A program made the position numbers and the translations under genes. From assembly GCF_005889725.1 (NCBI RefSeq), contig NZ_VCKX01000018.1:16145-80144 (forward strand): a stretch of DNA of 64,000 nucleotides, given 5' to 3'. Under the pieces are notes generated by a model that was given only the letters and a program-made list of their open reading frames with translations, was not told where the DNA came from and did no database searches. This document shows, piece by piece, positions 42,703-52,400 of this stretch. The first letter of the stretch is position 1, and each line of letters begins with the position of its first letter. Source of the stretch: Nonomuraea zeae (lineage in GTDB: Bacteria > Actinomycetota > Actinomycetes > Streptosporangiales > Streptosporangiaceae).

Positions 42703-44096
42703 CGAGGCTCCGTTCTGTAGGGGGCGGGCTCGAAGGCGCCGAGCCCGGCGGGGGAGTGCTGGCCGGAGCCGTTGACGGGCAGGCGGCTGCCGTCCAGGCG
42801 CGGGTCGGCGTAGCGGGTGAACCAGGCGTCCAGGCGGTCGCGGAGCTCGGCGAGCTCGGGCGGCCCCGCGGGTGCCAGGTTGTGCCGCTCGTCCGGATCC
42901 CGTGCGAGGTGGTACAGCTCGTGCGGGCCGTGCGGATAGCGGTGCACGTACTTCCAGGCATCGGTACGGATCATCCGCACCGGACCGTACTCGTCGAAGA
43001 CGACGACCTCCGAGCCGGACCGGTCGTCGAAGGCGGCGAAGGAGCGGCCGGGGCCGTCGCCGGCAGCCGGCAGGCCGAGGTGGTCCATGAGCGTCGGGCG
43101 CAGGTCGTACCCCGAGACCAGGGCGTCGTACACCGCGCCCTGCGGGATCCGGCCCGGCTGGCTGACGATCGCGGGGACCATGACGGAGGAGTCGTACATG
43201 TTCTGCGGGAAGGTGCCGTTGCCCTTGCCCCAGATGCCGTGCTGGCCGCAGTTGAAGCCGTTGTCGCTGGTGAAGATCACCAGCGTCGACTCCGTCAGCC
43301 CCCGCTCCGCCAGCGTCGCGAGCACCCGGCCGATGCCCGCGTCCATGGCGCTGACGGCGGCGAAGTAGCCGATCAGCGCGGCTCTGACGTCGGCCTCCCC
43401 GCCCACGGGCACGCCGTCCTCGTCCACGGGCTGCCACGGGTGGGCGGGCTCCTGCGGGCACGACTCGAACCGGCACGACTCGTACAGTGCCGTGAACTCC
43501 GGCGGATGCTGCCCCTTCCACGGCTTGTGCGGTGCGGTGTAGTGCAGGGACAGGTAGAACGGCTCCTCCTGGCCGGACTCCCGGTCCGGCTGCCGGTCCG
43601 CCTCCCGCTGGATGAAGGCCGTCGCCTGCGCGGTGAGCACGTCGGTGAGGTAGCCGTCCACCTGGCCGCCCGCCATCGTCGCCCCGTAGTACGGCCCTCC
43701 GCCCGACGGGTGCGCGTACCAGTGGACGAAGCCCGGCCGCGGCACGTGGTTGGCGCCGAGATGCCACTTGCCCACCAGCCCCAGCCGGTAGCCCGCGTCG
43801 GCCAGGTCGTCGGTGAACAGCCGCTGACCCGCCAGGTGGTCGTCCGGCGAAGGCCCGCTCAGCCAGTCGTGCACCCCGTGCGCCGACGGGATCCGCCCGG
43901 TGAACAGCGAGGCCCTGGCCGGGGAGCAGACCGGCGAGACGCTGAAGAAGCGCGACAGCCGTACCCCGGATGCGGCCAGGCCGTCGAGGTGCGGGGTGCG
44001 GATCTCGGGGTTGCCCGCGCAGCCGAGCGCCCACGGGCCCTGGTCGTCGCTCAGGATGAACAGGACGTTGGGCCGCCGGGGGTCACGACTGGCCAA
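42699..44096 (-). CDS. Type I (formylglycine) sulfatase
   Basis: 465-residue sulfatase of the alkaline-phosphatase superfamily, which removes sulfate esters. Metal-site start N-V-L-F-I-L-S-D-D-Q, activation motif C57-S-P-A-R (Cys converted to formylglycine by an enzyme encoded elsewhere), V-G-K-W-H-L-G and T-S-D-N-G are all present. No signal peptide is seen. The start is probably TTG at 44096, with GGAGGTGGAG a few bases upstream; this is the only start that begins right before the fold and overlaps the dehydrogenase gene by 14 bp. Coupled downstream to the fucosidase. Confidence 0.9.
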   Translation of the reverse strand: MASRDPRRPNVLFILSDDQGPWALGCAGNPEIRTPHLDGLAASGVRLSRFFSVSPVCSPARASLFTGRIPSAHGVHDWLSGPSPDDHLAGQRLFTDDLADAGYRLGLVGKWHLGANHVPRPGFVHWYAHPSGGGPYYGATMAGGQVDGYLTDVLTAQATAFIQREADRQPDRESGQEEPFYLSLHYTAPHKPWKGQHPPEFTALYESCRFESCPQEPAHPWQPVDEDGVPVGGEADVRAALIGYFAAVSAMDAGIGRVLATLAERGLTESTLVIFTSDNGFNCGQHGIWGKGNGTFPQNMYDSSVMVPAIVSQPGRIPQGAVYDALVSGYDLRPTLMDHLGLPAAGDGPGRSFAAFDDRSGSEVVVFDEYGPVRMIRTDAWKYVHRYPHGPHELYHLARDPDERHNLAPAGPPELAELRDRLDAWFTRYADPRLDGSRLPVNGSGQHSPAGLGAFEPAPYRTEPR

Positions 44097-45087
44097 AGAG
44101 CTCCACCTCCACCGTCTTCCCGCTGCGCGCCGACTCGTAGGCGCCCAGCACGGTGGCGACGACGTCGCGGCCCACCTGCGCGCCGATGGCGACGGGCCGC
44201 TCGCCGCGCACGGCGGCGGCGAAGTCGGCCAGCTGGTCCCTGAAGGCGGTGCGGATGTGCTCGTCCATGCCGGCGCGGGCGGCGAGCAGGGTGCGTACGC
44301 CCTGCTCCGTGGCGATCTGCACGCCGTGGGCACGGGAGGCGCGCATGGTGCCCGCGGTGCCGAGGACCTCGATCTCGTCGATCCCGGACAGGGCGCTGTC
44401 GATGACGGTCACCGCGGCCAGCACGCCGTTGTCGAGCTCGATCTGCAGCAGGCCCTCGGTCTCCACGGCCGCGCGGCGTACCAGGGTGGCGGTGACCCGG
44501 GCGGGCCGCCCGCCCGCGAGCCAGGCGACCCGGTCGATGCAGTGCGCGCCGATGTTCATGATCGCGCCGCCGCCGGCCAGCTCCGGGTCGAAGAACCAGG
44601 CGGGACGGTGGCCCGGCCGGTAGTCGGTGGACCGGCGGTCCACGATCGCGACCGGCGTGCCGATCAGGCCGTCAAGGACCGCGCGGCGGGCGGTCGCGGT
44701 GATCGGCAGGTAATGCTGGATGTGGCCGAGGAAGAGCACCACCCCGGCGGCCGAGCACGCGGCCGCCATCGTGTCGCAGTCGGCGAGCGAGGTCGCCATC
44801 GGCTTCTCCATCAGCAGGTGCACCCCGGCCGCCGCCGCGTCCACCGCCGGGGCCAGGTGCAGGGCGTGCGGGGTGCACACGACCAGCGCGTCCACCGAGC
44901 CGTCCAGCATGCTCAGGTGGCTGTCGTGCACGGCGGCCGAGGTGAGCGCGGCCAGCTCCGCCGCGCGGCCGGCGTCCACGTCGAACACCGCCGTCACCCG
45001 CACCTCGTCCGGCAGGTCCAGCGCGGCTTCCGCGTGGAGCCGGGCGACGCCGCCCGCACCGACTAGGCCGAGCCGTACGACTGCCAT
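44083..45087 (-). CDS. Gfo/Idh/MocA-family sugar dehydrogenase
   Basis: 334-residue NAD(P)-dependent oxidoreductase: Rossmann motif V-G-A-G-G-V-A-R-L-H near the start, E-K-P-M-A (residues about 94-98) with the conserved Lys, and the G-x-H-x-x-D-x-x-x-W segment G-A-H-C-I-D-R-V-A-W with catalytic His. It would oxidise a sugar or sugar acid in glycan breakdown. It is the first gene of the leftward operon with the sulfatase and fucosidase; a candidate operator lies directly upstream. Confidence 0.92.
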   Translation of the reverse strand: MAVVRLGLVGAGGVARLHAEAALDLPDEVRVTAVFDVDAGRAAELAALTSAAVHDSHLSMLDGSVDALVVCTPHALHLAPAVDAAAAGVHLLMEKPMATSLADCDTMAAACSAAGVVLFLGHIQHYLPITATARRAVLDGLIGTPVAIVDRRSTDYRPGHRPAWFFDPELAGGGAIMNIGAHCIDRVAWLAGGRPARVTATLVRRAAVETEGLLQIELDNGVLAAVTVIDSALSGIDEIEVLGTAGTMRASRAHGVQIATEQGVRTLLAARAGMDEHIRTAFRDQLADFAAAVRGERPVAIGAQVGRDVVATVLGAYESARSGKTVEVELFGQS

Positions 45088-45144
45088 GGAGATGTCCTCA
45101 CGTCCGGGGGATGGTGGGACCCACCTTGGCTCAAGGCCTACCTT

Positions 45145-45170
45145 AATTCAACCCTTTTAAGGGGAATGAA
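45145..45170. promoter_or_regulatory. Candidate operator of the glycan regulator, leftward promoter
   Basis: The 11-bp sequence AATTCAACCCT (45145-45155) is the left part of an imperfect 26-bp dyad spanning 45146-45171, with outer arms ATTCA and TGAAT. It lies in the 69-bp gap between the dehydrogenase start and the regulator stop. The same 11 bp recur at 46285-46295 before the transport operon, so both are probably bound by the GntR/LacI-type regulator encoded between them. Confidence 0.6.
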
Positions 45171-46209
45171 TATCTGTGGACTCGCGGACCGCCAGCGTGG
45201 GGACGACCAGATGCTGCTGGAGTGGCGCGTCCGGGTCGGCGAGGCGGCGGAGGAGCGTCTGCACCGCGAGCCGCCCGACGGCCTGCTTGGCCGGGGAGAT
45301 CGCGGTGAGCGGCACGGCGGACAGGTCGGCGATCTCGTCGTCGTAGCCGATCACGGACAGGTCGCCGGGGACCGACAGCCCGCGCTTGACCGCGGCCGCG
45401 ATCAGCAGCGTCGCCTCCCTGTCGGCGAAGCACAACGCGGCCGTGCAGCCTGCGGCGAGCAGCCGGTCCAGGCAGCTCTCCGCGTCGGCCGCCGTCCACC
45501 TGCCGGCGGTGTGGTCCACGGCGGGCTCCAGCCCGCGATGGGCCAGCGCCTCGCGCAGCCCGTGCGCGACCTCGGCGGCGTGCGGGCTGCTGCGCGCCAG
45601 GAACGCGATCTTGGAGTGGCCGAGCGAGAACAGGTGGCGGGCGGCGATGTAGCCGCCGGCCGCGTGGTTGGAGCAGACGAACTCGTGGATGTCGCCACCC
45701 GACCTGAACCGCCGCTCGACCAGCACCAGGGGCAGGCCCAGCCGCTCCAGGTAGGCGTGCGCGTCCGACCGCGCGGCCAGCTCGGGCACGATGAGCAGGC
45801 CCTGGGCGCCCGCCGCGATCATGCTCTCCACCGCCTGCGTCTCCTGGGCGACGTCGTAGCCGGTGCTGCGCAGCAGCAGCTGGGCGTCGTTCCTGGACAC
45901 CTCGCTCTCGATGCCCGCGATGATCCTCGGGTAGTAGTACGTCATCGACGGCACGATCACGCCGACCACGGGACCGCTGCGCGGCTGCTCGGCCTGCACG
46001 TACGTGCCCGACCCCTGGCGCCGGTAGACCAGGCCCTCGTTGACCAGCAGGTCGACCGCCCTGCGCACGGTGTTGAGGCTGACGCCCTGCTCCTTGGACA
46101 GCTGCTGCTCCGTGGGCAGCCTGCCCTCCGGCCAGCGGACCTCGGCGATGCCGCGCCGCAGCTCGTCGGCGAGCAGGCGGAACTTCTCGCCACGCTTGGG
46201 TTCACTCAC
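45157..46209 (-). CDS. GntR-type regulator with LacI-like sugar-binding domain
   Basis: 350-residue regulator of the AraR type: a GntR winged helix at the N-terminus (about 1-75: L-P-T-E-Q-Q-L-S-K-E-Q-G-V-S-L-N-T-V-R-R) joined to a periplasmic-binding-protein-like ligand domain (G-P-V-V-G-V-I-V-P, F-V-C-S-N-H-A-A-G-G, V-I-G-Y-D-D-E). GTG at 46209 follows GGGAGG by five bases and is preferred over an upstream ATG at 46236. Placed between two divergently arranged operons of sulfatase/fucosidase and transport/lyase genes, it likely senses an oligosaccharide from the polymer and relieves repression. Confidence 0.9.
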   Translation of the reverse strand: MSEPKRGEKFRLLADELRRGIAEVRWPEGRLPTEQQLSKEQGVSLNTVRRAVDLLVNEGLVYRRQGSGTYVQAEQPRSGPVVGVIVPSMTYYYPRIIAGIESEVSRNDAQLLLRSTGYDVAQETQAVESMIAAGAQGLLIVPELAARSDAHAYLERLGLPLVLVERRFRSGGDIHEFVCSNHAAGGYIAARHLFSLGHSKIAFLARSSPHAAEVAHGLREALAHRGLEPAVDHTAGRWTAADAESCLDRLLAAGCTAALCFADREATLLIAAAVKRGLSVPGDLSVIGYDDEIADLSAVPLTAISPAKQAVGRLAVQTLLRRLADPDAPLQQHLVVPTLAVRESTDIHSP

Positions 46210-46284
46210 GGGACCTCCCGGAGAATCTTGGCGCATTCGCCGGTGGAAGCGGGCTCAGAGGATGTATCGACTCGGCATCGCCGA

Positions 46285-46334
46285 AATTCAACCCTCAGAA
46301 TTCGTTGACTATAGCGTATGAATAGTCGCAGAAT
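46285..46334 (+). promoter_or_regulatory. Promoter and candidate operator of the sugar transport operon
   Basis: AATTCAACCCT (46285-46295) matches exactly the sequence at 45145-45155. It is followed by TTGACT (46305-46310, -35-like) and CAGAAT (46329-46334, -10-like) at 18-bp spacing, 37 bp before the binding-protein start codon. A repressor here would cover or adjoin the -35 region. Confidence 0.55.
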
Positions 46335-46370
46335 CCTGCACAACGTTCCCTGATACAACGGCGGTGCTTC

Positions 46371-47663
46371 ATGAATCTCCCTCAGAAGGGTGCGGCAGCC
46401 CTCGCCCTCGCCGCCCTGGTGCTGGGTGCGTCCGCGTGCGGTGGCGGCGGCGCCTCCGACGTCGAGGAGTTCACGTTCTGGTCGATGTTCAAGCAGGACG
46501 AGCCCCGCGCCAAGATGCTCGGCGAGCTGGCGACGGCGTTCACCAAGGACACCGGGATCAAGGTCAACCTGGTCTTCCAGGGCCGGGAGAACCTGAAGAA
46601 GCTGCAGCCCACCCTGGTCGGCGGCAACGTCGCGGCAGACCTGGTCGACGGCTCGCAGGCCAACCTGCTCAACCTCCTCCAGGTCACCGGCAACGCCAAG
46701 GACCTGTCCGGCCTGCTGAAGGACAAGATCCCGGGCGAGGACAAGACCGTCGGCGACGTCATCCCCGACGTCTACGAGCAGGTCATCGCCGACGCCGGCA
46801 AGACCTACATGATCCCCACCTCGCTGCACACCTGGCAGATCTACTACAACGCGGCCAAGCTGCCCGAGGTCGCGGCCAACCCGCCGAAGACCTTCGAGGA
46901 GCTGCTCGCGCTGTTCGACAAGAGCAAGGCCGCCGGCCGGGCCGCGCTCGCCGCCGACGGCGACATCCAGGGCTACGTCGGCAAGTGGCTCTACCAGGCG
47001 CTGATGCGCGAATTCGGCCCGGGCAACCTGGCCAAGGTGCTCACCGACCAGAGCGGAGCCGGGTTCGACGACCCCAAGTTCCTCAAGGCGGCCACCTACA
47101 TCGAGAGCCTGGCCAAGGGCCAGTATCTGATCGACGGCTGGGACGCCAGCAAGTTCCCCGCCATCCAGCAGAAGTGGGCGCAGGGCCAGGCCGACTTCCT
47201 GTTCATCGGCACCTACGGCCCGAGCGAGACCGCCGAGGTCGCCGGGCCCGGGTTCAAGTACCGCTCCTTCCCCTTCCCCAAGACCGAGGGCGGGTTCACC
47301 TCCGAAGAGGTCTCGCTGTTCGGCTTCGCCGTACCGGCCAAGGCCAGGCACGCCGGGAACGCGGAGAAGTTCGTCGAGTACTTCATGAACAAGAAATGGC
47401 TGGAGCGCATCCCGGCCGACGAGAAGGTGCTGTCGATCCGTACCGACACCAGCACCCCCGTCGAGCTGTCCGACGCCAAGGCCACCCTCGACTCGGGCGT
47501 GCCCGTCCACCTGCAGATGGACGGCGTGCGCGGCATGGACGACTGGAACGTCAAGATCTTCCTGCCGATGGCCAAGGACCTGTTCTCCGGCAAGATCACC
47601 GCCGGGGACTTCGTCGCCAAGCTCAAGACCGACACCGTCGACTGGTGGAAGGTCAACGGCTGA
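46371..47663 (+). CDS. Sugar ABC transporter substrate-binding lipoprotein
   Basis: 430-residue extracellular sugar-binding lipoprotein of the carbohydrate-uptake type 1 class. The signal ends in the lipobox L-G-A-S-A-C, then a Gly-rich linker. The mature part begins E-F-T-F-W-S-M-F and shows the usual two-lobe spacing. It would capture oligosaccharides made by the secreted lyase. Its stop overlaps the first permease start by one base (TGATG). No ATPase gene is present; a shared MsiK-type ATPase elsewhere is expected, as is common in actinomycetes. Confidence 0.92.
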   Translation: MNLPQKGAAALALAALVLGASACGGGGASDVEEFTFWSMFKQDEPRAKMLGELATAFTKDTGIKVNLVFQGRENLKKLQPTLVGGNVAADLVDGSQANLLNLLQVTGNAKDLSGLLKDKIPGEDKTVGDVIPDVYEQVIADAGKTYMIPTSLHTWQIYYNAAKLPEVAANPPKTFEELLALFDKSKAAGRAALAADGDIQGYVGKWLYQALMREFGPGNLAKVLTDQSGAGFDDPKFLKAATYIESLAKGQYLIDGWDASKFPAIQQKWAQGQADFLFIGTYGPSETAEVAGPGFKYRSFPFPKTEGGFTSEEVSLFGFAVPAKARHAGNAEKFVEYFMNKKWLERIPADEKVLSIRTDTSTPVELSDAKATLDSGVPVHLQMDGVRGMDDWNVKIFLPMAKDLFSGKITAGDFVAKLKTDTVDWWKVNG

Positions 47664-48613
47664 TGACCGCAGCCACCCTGGAGGCCGAGGCCCCGGCCGC
47701 CACCCGGCTCGCCGTGTCGAAGGGCAGCCCGCTGGCCCGGGCCAGGCGGCGGCTCTACCTGCCCTTCGTGCTGCCCGCGCTGGCGGTCTACCTGCTGGTC
47801 TTCATCGTGCCGAGCCTGTTCACGGTGGTGCTCAGCTTCGCCAAGTGGTCGGGCGCCGGGCCGATCGAGTGGGTGGGTCTCGCCAACTACCGGCGGCTCT
47901 GGTACGACGACGTCTTCCACTCCTCGCTGGCCAACACGCTGCTGATCCTGATCGGCGTGGGGTTCCTGACGTTCCTGTTCAGCTTCGGGCTGACGATGGT
48001 GCTGCGGGAGATGGCCGGGCGCAAGTTCGTCCGCGCGGTCATCTTCTTCCCCAACGCCGTCTCCGCGCTGGCCATCTCGATCCTGTGGGGCTTCCTGTTC
48101 CAGGCCGACGGCCTGGTCAACGCCCTGCTGCGGCTGGCCGGCGTGGACGCCGTGCCCAAGTGGCTGGCCGACGACAACCTGTTCTACGTCATCTGCATGG
48201 GCCTGGTCTGGGTCAACACCGGCTTCTACACCACGATCCTGATGGCGGCCGTCGACCGCATCCCGGTCTACCTGTACGAGGCGGCCGACCTGGAGGGCGC
48301 CTCGTCCTGGCAGAAATTCCGCAACGTCACGCTGCCGCTGATGTGGGACGCGGTCGCGGTCAGCGCCACCCTCTGGGCGATCAGCGCCATCAAGATCTTC
48401 GAGTTCATCTACGTCTTCGCCGGAGCGGCGGGCTCGGTGCCGACGATCAAGTCGTGGACGCTGTCGCTGTACGCCTACGCCGAGGCCTTCCAGCCCACGG
48501 GCGAGGCACGGTACGGGGCCTCGGCCGCCGCCACGATGGTGACGCTCGTCCTGATCGTCGTGCTGACGTTGCTGACCCGCCGGGTCACCCGACGCGAGAC
48601 CTTGGAGTACTGA
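47663..48613 (+). CDS. Sugar ABC transporter permease (MalF-like)
   Basis: 316-residue inner-membrane permease with about six helices. The ATPase-contact loop E-A-A-D-L-E-G-A-S-S-W-Q-K-F-R-N-V-T-L-P is the conserved EAA motif. The N-terminal segment before helix 1 (A-R-A-R-R-R-L-Y-L-P-F-V-L-P-A) is typical. It is coupled to the binding protein and followed after 3 bp by the second permease. Confidence 0.93.
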   Translation: MTAATLEAEAPAATRLAVSKGSPLARARRRLYLPFVLPALAVYLLVFIVPSLFTVVLSFAKWSGAGPIEWVGLANYRRLWYDDVFHSSLANTLLILIGVGFLTFLFSFGLTMVLREMAGRKFVRAVIFFPNAVSALAISILWGFLFQADGLVNALLRLAGVDAVPKWLADDNLFYVICMGLVWVNTGFYTTILMAAVDRIPVYLYEAADLEGASSWQKFRNVTLPLMWDAVAVSATLWAISAIKIFEFIYVFAGAAGSVPTIKSWTLSLYAYAEAFQPTGEARYGASAAATMVTLVLIVVLTLLTRRVTRRETLEY

Positions 48614-48616
48614 GTC

Positions 48617-49450
48617 ATGGCCACAGTCCCCGTACGGCTGCGCCCCGGCAGGCTGCTGGTCTGGCTCGTCGTCGCCTTCGACATCCTGGTGCTGGTCTGG
48701 CTCGTCCTGTCGTCGTTCAAGACGGCCAGGGAGATCTTCGCCAGCCCGTTCGGCCTGCCCGCAGACTGGCAGTTCGGCAACTGGGCGCGGGCCTGGGAGG
48801 TCAGCGAGTTCGGCCCGGCGATCCTGCGCACGGTCGTCGTGGTGGCGGCCACCGCGTTCGGCACCGCGCTCATCGCCGCGCCGGCCGCCTACGCGCTGAG
48901 CCGCTTCAGCACCAGGACGTCCGGCCCGCTGACCTCGTTCTTCGCCATGGGGCTCGGCGTGCCCATCCAGGCGATCATGCTGCCGCTGTTCGTCGCCATG
49001 TCGCAGATGGGGCTGGTCAACAGCCTCGGCGGCCTGATCATCGTGTACGTCGCGACGTCCATCCCGTTCGCGGTGTTCTTCCTGACCGCCTTCTTCCGCA
49101 GCCTGCCGGGCGACCTGGAGGAGGCGGCGTCGATCGACGGGGCGAGCCCGCTGCGCACCTTCTGGCAGATCATGCTGCCGCTGGCCCGCTCCGGCCTGGT
49201 CACCCTGGTGATCCTGAACGTGATCGGGCACTGGAGCGAGGGCCTGCTCTCGCTGATCTTCCTTCAGGACCCGGCCCAGCAGACGCTGCCCCTGGCGCTG
49301 CTCAGCTTCATGACCCGCGTGCAGTACAGCGGCGCCGACTGGGGTGGCCTGTTCGCGGCCATCGCCATCGTCATCCTGCCGCTCCTGCTGGTCTACGTCT
49401 GGCTCGGCCGCCGCATCATCGAGGGCATGACCCTCGGCAGCAGCAAGTAG
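48617..49450 (+). CDS. Sugar ABC transporter permease (MalG-like)
   Basis: 277-residue inner-membrane permease, partner of the preceding one. The EAA motif reads E-E-A-A-S-I-D-G-A-S-P-L-R-T-F-W-Q-I-M-L-P. Five to six helices are visible, and the C-terminal tail ends in I-I-E-G-M-T-L-G-S-S-K, as is common for MalG-type subunits. It is followed by 26 bp and the secreted lyase, in the same operon. Confidence 0.93.
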   Translation: MATVPVRLRPGRLLVWLVVAFDILVLVWLVLSSFKTAREIFASPFGLPADWQFGNWARAWEVSEFGPAILRTVVVVAATAFGTALIAAPAAYALSRFSTRTSGPLTSFFAMGLGVPIQAIMLPLFVAMSQMGLVNSLGGLIIVYVATSIPFAVFFLTAFFRSLPGDLEEAASIDGASPLRTFWQIMLPLARSGLVTLVILNVIGHWSEGLLSLIFLQDPAQQTLPLALLSFMTRVQYSGADWGGLFAAIAIVILPLLLVYVWLGRRIIEGMTLGSSK

Positions 49451-49476
49451 TCCCCCCTTTCTGAGAGGCACCCCCC

Positions 49477-52400
49477 ATGCGCTCGATCCATGCTGCTCTC
49501 GCCCTCGCACTGCTGACCCCCGCGGTCGCGGACCCGCTCGCCCTGGCCAACGGCGGCTTCGAGACGTGGGCGGCGGGCCTGCCCGCCTCGTGGGCGGCGT
49601 GGAAACCGAAGGGCGACGGCACGATCACCGCCTCGGCCGACGCGGCCGAGGGGACGAGCGCGGCCGAGCTGCGCACGGACTCCGCGGACGACCGGGTGGC
49701 GATCACCCAGAAGGTGGCGCTGCCCGACAGCGGCGGCGGCCTCGTCCACCTGCGGGCCAAGGTCCGCTCCGCCGGGCTGAGCGGCGGCCGGACCAGCATC
49801 AGGGTGCAGCCGCTCACCGCGTCCGGCGTCTCCAACGGGCTGCTCTACTTCGCCCAGACCACGGGCACCACCGGCTGGCACGACGTGGACGGCTATTTAG
49901 AGGTCCCGGCCGGGACCGCCGCCGTCAGCCTGCAGCCGATGATCGACAGCGGGGTGGGCACGTTCGCCGTGGACGCGCTGAGCATCGAGTGGGCGGGCCC
50001 GGTGCCCTCGGGGGACGGCTGGCAGTTCGTCCCGATGTCGGGCACGCCGACCTCCGCCGAGGAGAACGGCACGCTCACGATCGGCGGCTCGGCGGGCGCG
50101 AGCGGCCAGTACCGCCGCACCTTCCCCGTCAAGGAGCGCACCGTCTACGCCTCCCGGCTGCGGGTCAAGCTCGACGCCATCGCCTGCCAGTCGAGCCGGC
50201 TGGAGATCGCCTACACCCCGATGAAGGCGGGCCAGCCGATCCCCGGCGTCCGCTACGCCTACACCGACATCGACCAGCAGCGCGACTTCGTGCCCGTCGC
50301 GCACAACGTGACGATGCCGACCGGCGCCGACGCGGTGCGCGTCGAGGTGAGCTTCACCGGTCCCGGCACCGCCTGGGTCGAGCCCGCCGACCCGGCCGAG
50401 CTGCCCTCCGACGTGGGCGGAAAGTACCCGAGCTCGCGCGTGGGCCACCCGCTGAAGAACCCGCAGAACATGATGGGCGGCGCCGACTGGGACGCCGTCG
50501 CCGGCGAGTCGGACGAGGTCAAGCGCGACAAGCTGGGCGCGCTGGCGACCATGGCGGAGGCCGACTACGTCGCCGCGGCGAGGACCGCGAGCGCGAGCCG
50601 TACCGGGCTGGACATCCACCCCGAGTTCGAGACCCACCTGCGCCGGCTCGCCGAGCTGGGGGAGCGGCGGCGGGCCGTGCTCGGCCTGGCCGAGCTCGCC
50701 CGCGGCTACGACAGCGTGCCCTACACCCACCCCTCCTGGTCGAAGAACACGATCCCGTTCCAGGCCGTGCGCGCCTACGACCTGGTGTACGACGCGCCGG
50801 ACTGGACGCGGGAATCCCGGGCGCTGGTCGAGAGCTGGCTGCGCCGGACCGTCGTCAGCTTCGTCAACCTGGCCGACAAGCCGACGGGCATGCACAACAT
50901 CGAGGTGTACGGCTTCCGCTACGCCTTCGCCGTCGCCTCGATCCTGGGCGACCCCGACCTGGTCAGGTACGTGCTGCCGATGGCCGACCGGATGTTCTCC
51001 GGCCGGCAGTTCTTCGCCGACGGCACCTGGGAGGAGGCGACCACCTCCTATCACGACCAGGTGATGGTCTTCGCCCGCGGCGCGTTCACCCTGCTGGCGG
51101 ACAACTACGCCGACCCCGCCGGATACACCGGCGAGATGGAGCTCGACCACACCGACCTGGTGCCGGCCCGCTACCCGATCTTCGCCAAGGCCGCGAACAT
51201 GGGTGACACGCTGCGCTTCCCCGACGGCGTGCCCGTGACGATCAACGACACGCACTTCCCCAAGGCCGACGACATGGTGGCCACGGACCCGATCACGAGC
51301 CTGAAGAACATCGAGCTCTACGGCTACGGCCACTACGCGCTGACCGCCGGTGACACCCAGGACGCGCTGCAGGCCCACCTCACGCTGCCGCCCACGTCGG
51401 AGGGCCTGCCGTACAAGGCGGGCCACGGCCACGGCGACCACCTGGGGCTGATCCTCTGGGGGTCGGGCATGGAGGTGCTGCCCGACCAGGGCTACCCGCA
51501 CCAGGTGCCCAACTACCGCTACTGGCACATGGACACCCCCGCGCACAACGCGCCGTGGATCTGGTCCAGAGTGAACGCGAACGGCTACGCCTGCCAGGAC
51601 GCGCTCGGCACGGGCGCGGCCGTGCTCGCCTACGACGACGGCGCCACCTCGGGCAAGGGCGTGCAGCTGATCGAGGCGTCCGAGCCGGGGCCCGCGCAGG
51701 ACGGCGCCGAGGTCAAGCGCCGCCTGCTCGCCGTGATCCAGTCCCCGGACGGCCGGTACGTGGTGGACGTCTCGCGGCTCAAGGGCGGCGACGCCCATCA
51801 GTGGTTCCTGCGCGCCTCGGAGGACGAGGACGTCACGCTCGACACCACCCTGCCGCTCCAGGACAAGGGCGGCACGGTGAAGTCCTACTACGACTCGATC
51901 GGCAAGACGGAAGGGCTGCCCGAGGACCGCGACCTGATGCGCGACCCGCGCGTCGGCTCGGGCGCCGGCGACCTCTCCTTCACCTGGACGGGCGCCAGGA
52001 CGGGCACGGCCGTGCGCGCGTTCGTCAACGGCTCGCCCGGCGACGAGGTGATCTTCTCCAAGGTGCCGACGCTGCGCAGGACCGCGAACGACGCGGCCAA
52101 GAAGGACGCCTACCCGAACTGGCACTTCCAGCGCCGCCGGCTGGTCACCCCCTCGGACACCACGACGTACGCGGCCGTCTACGAGACCATGCGCACGGGA
52201 CAGCAGGGCAAGCTGTCGTCGGTCACCTTCGACGAGGCGTTCGGCGGCGACCCGATGACGTCCGTCACCCGCCTCGAAACACCCAGATATCGCGACATCG
52301 TGTACGTGAGCGACTCCACCCAGGAACGCGTCGTCGACGGGATCACGATGGCCGGGCGCTTCGTGCTGGCCCGTGTCGACAAGGCCACCGGCGCCGTCGT

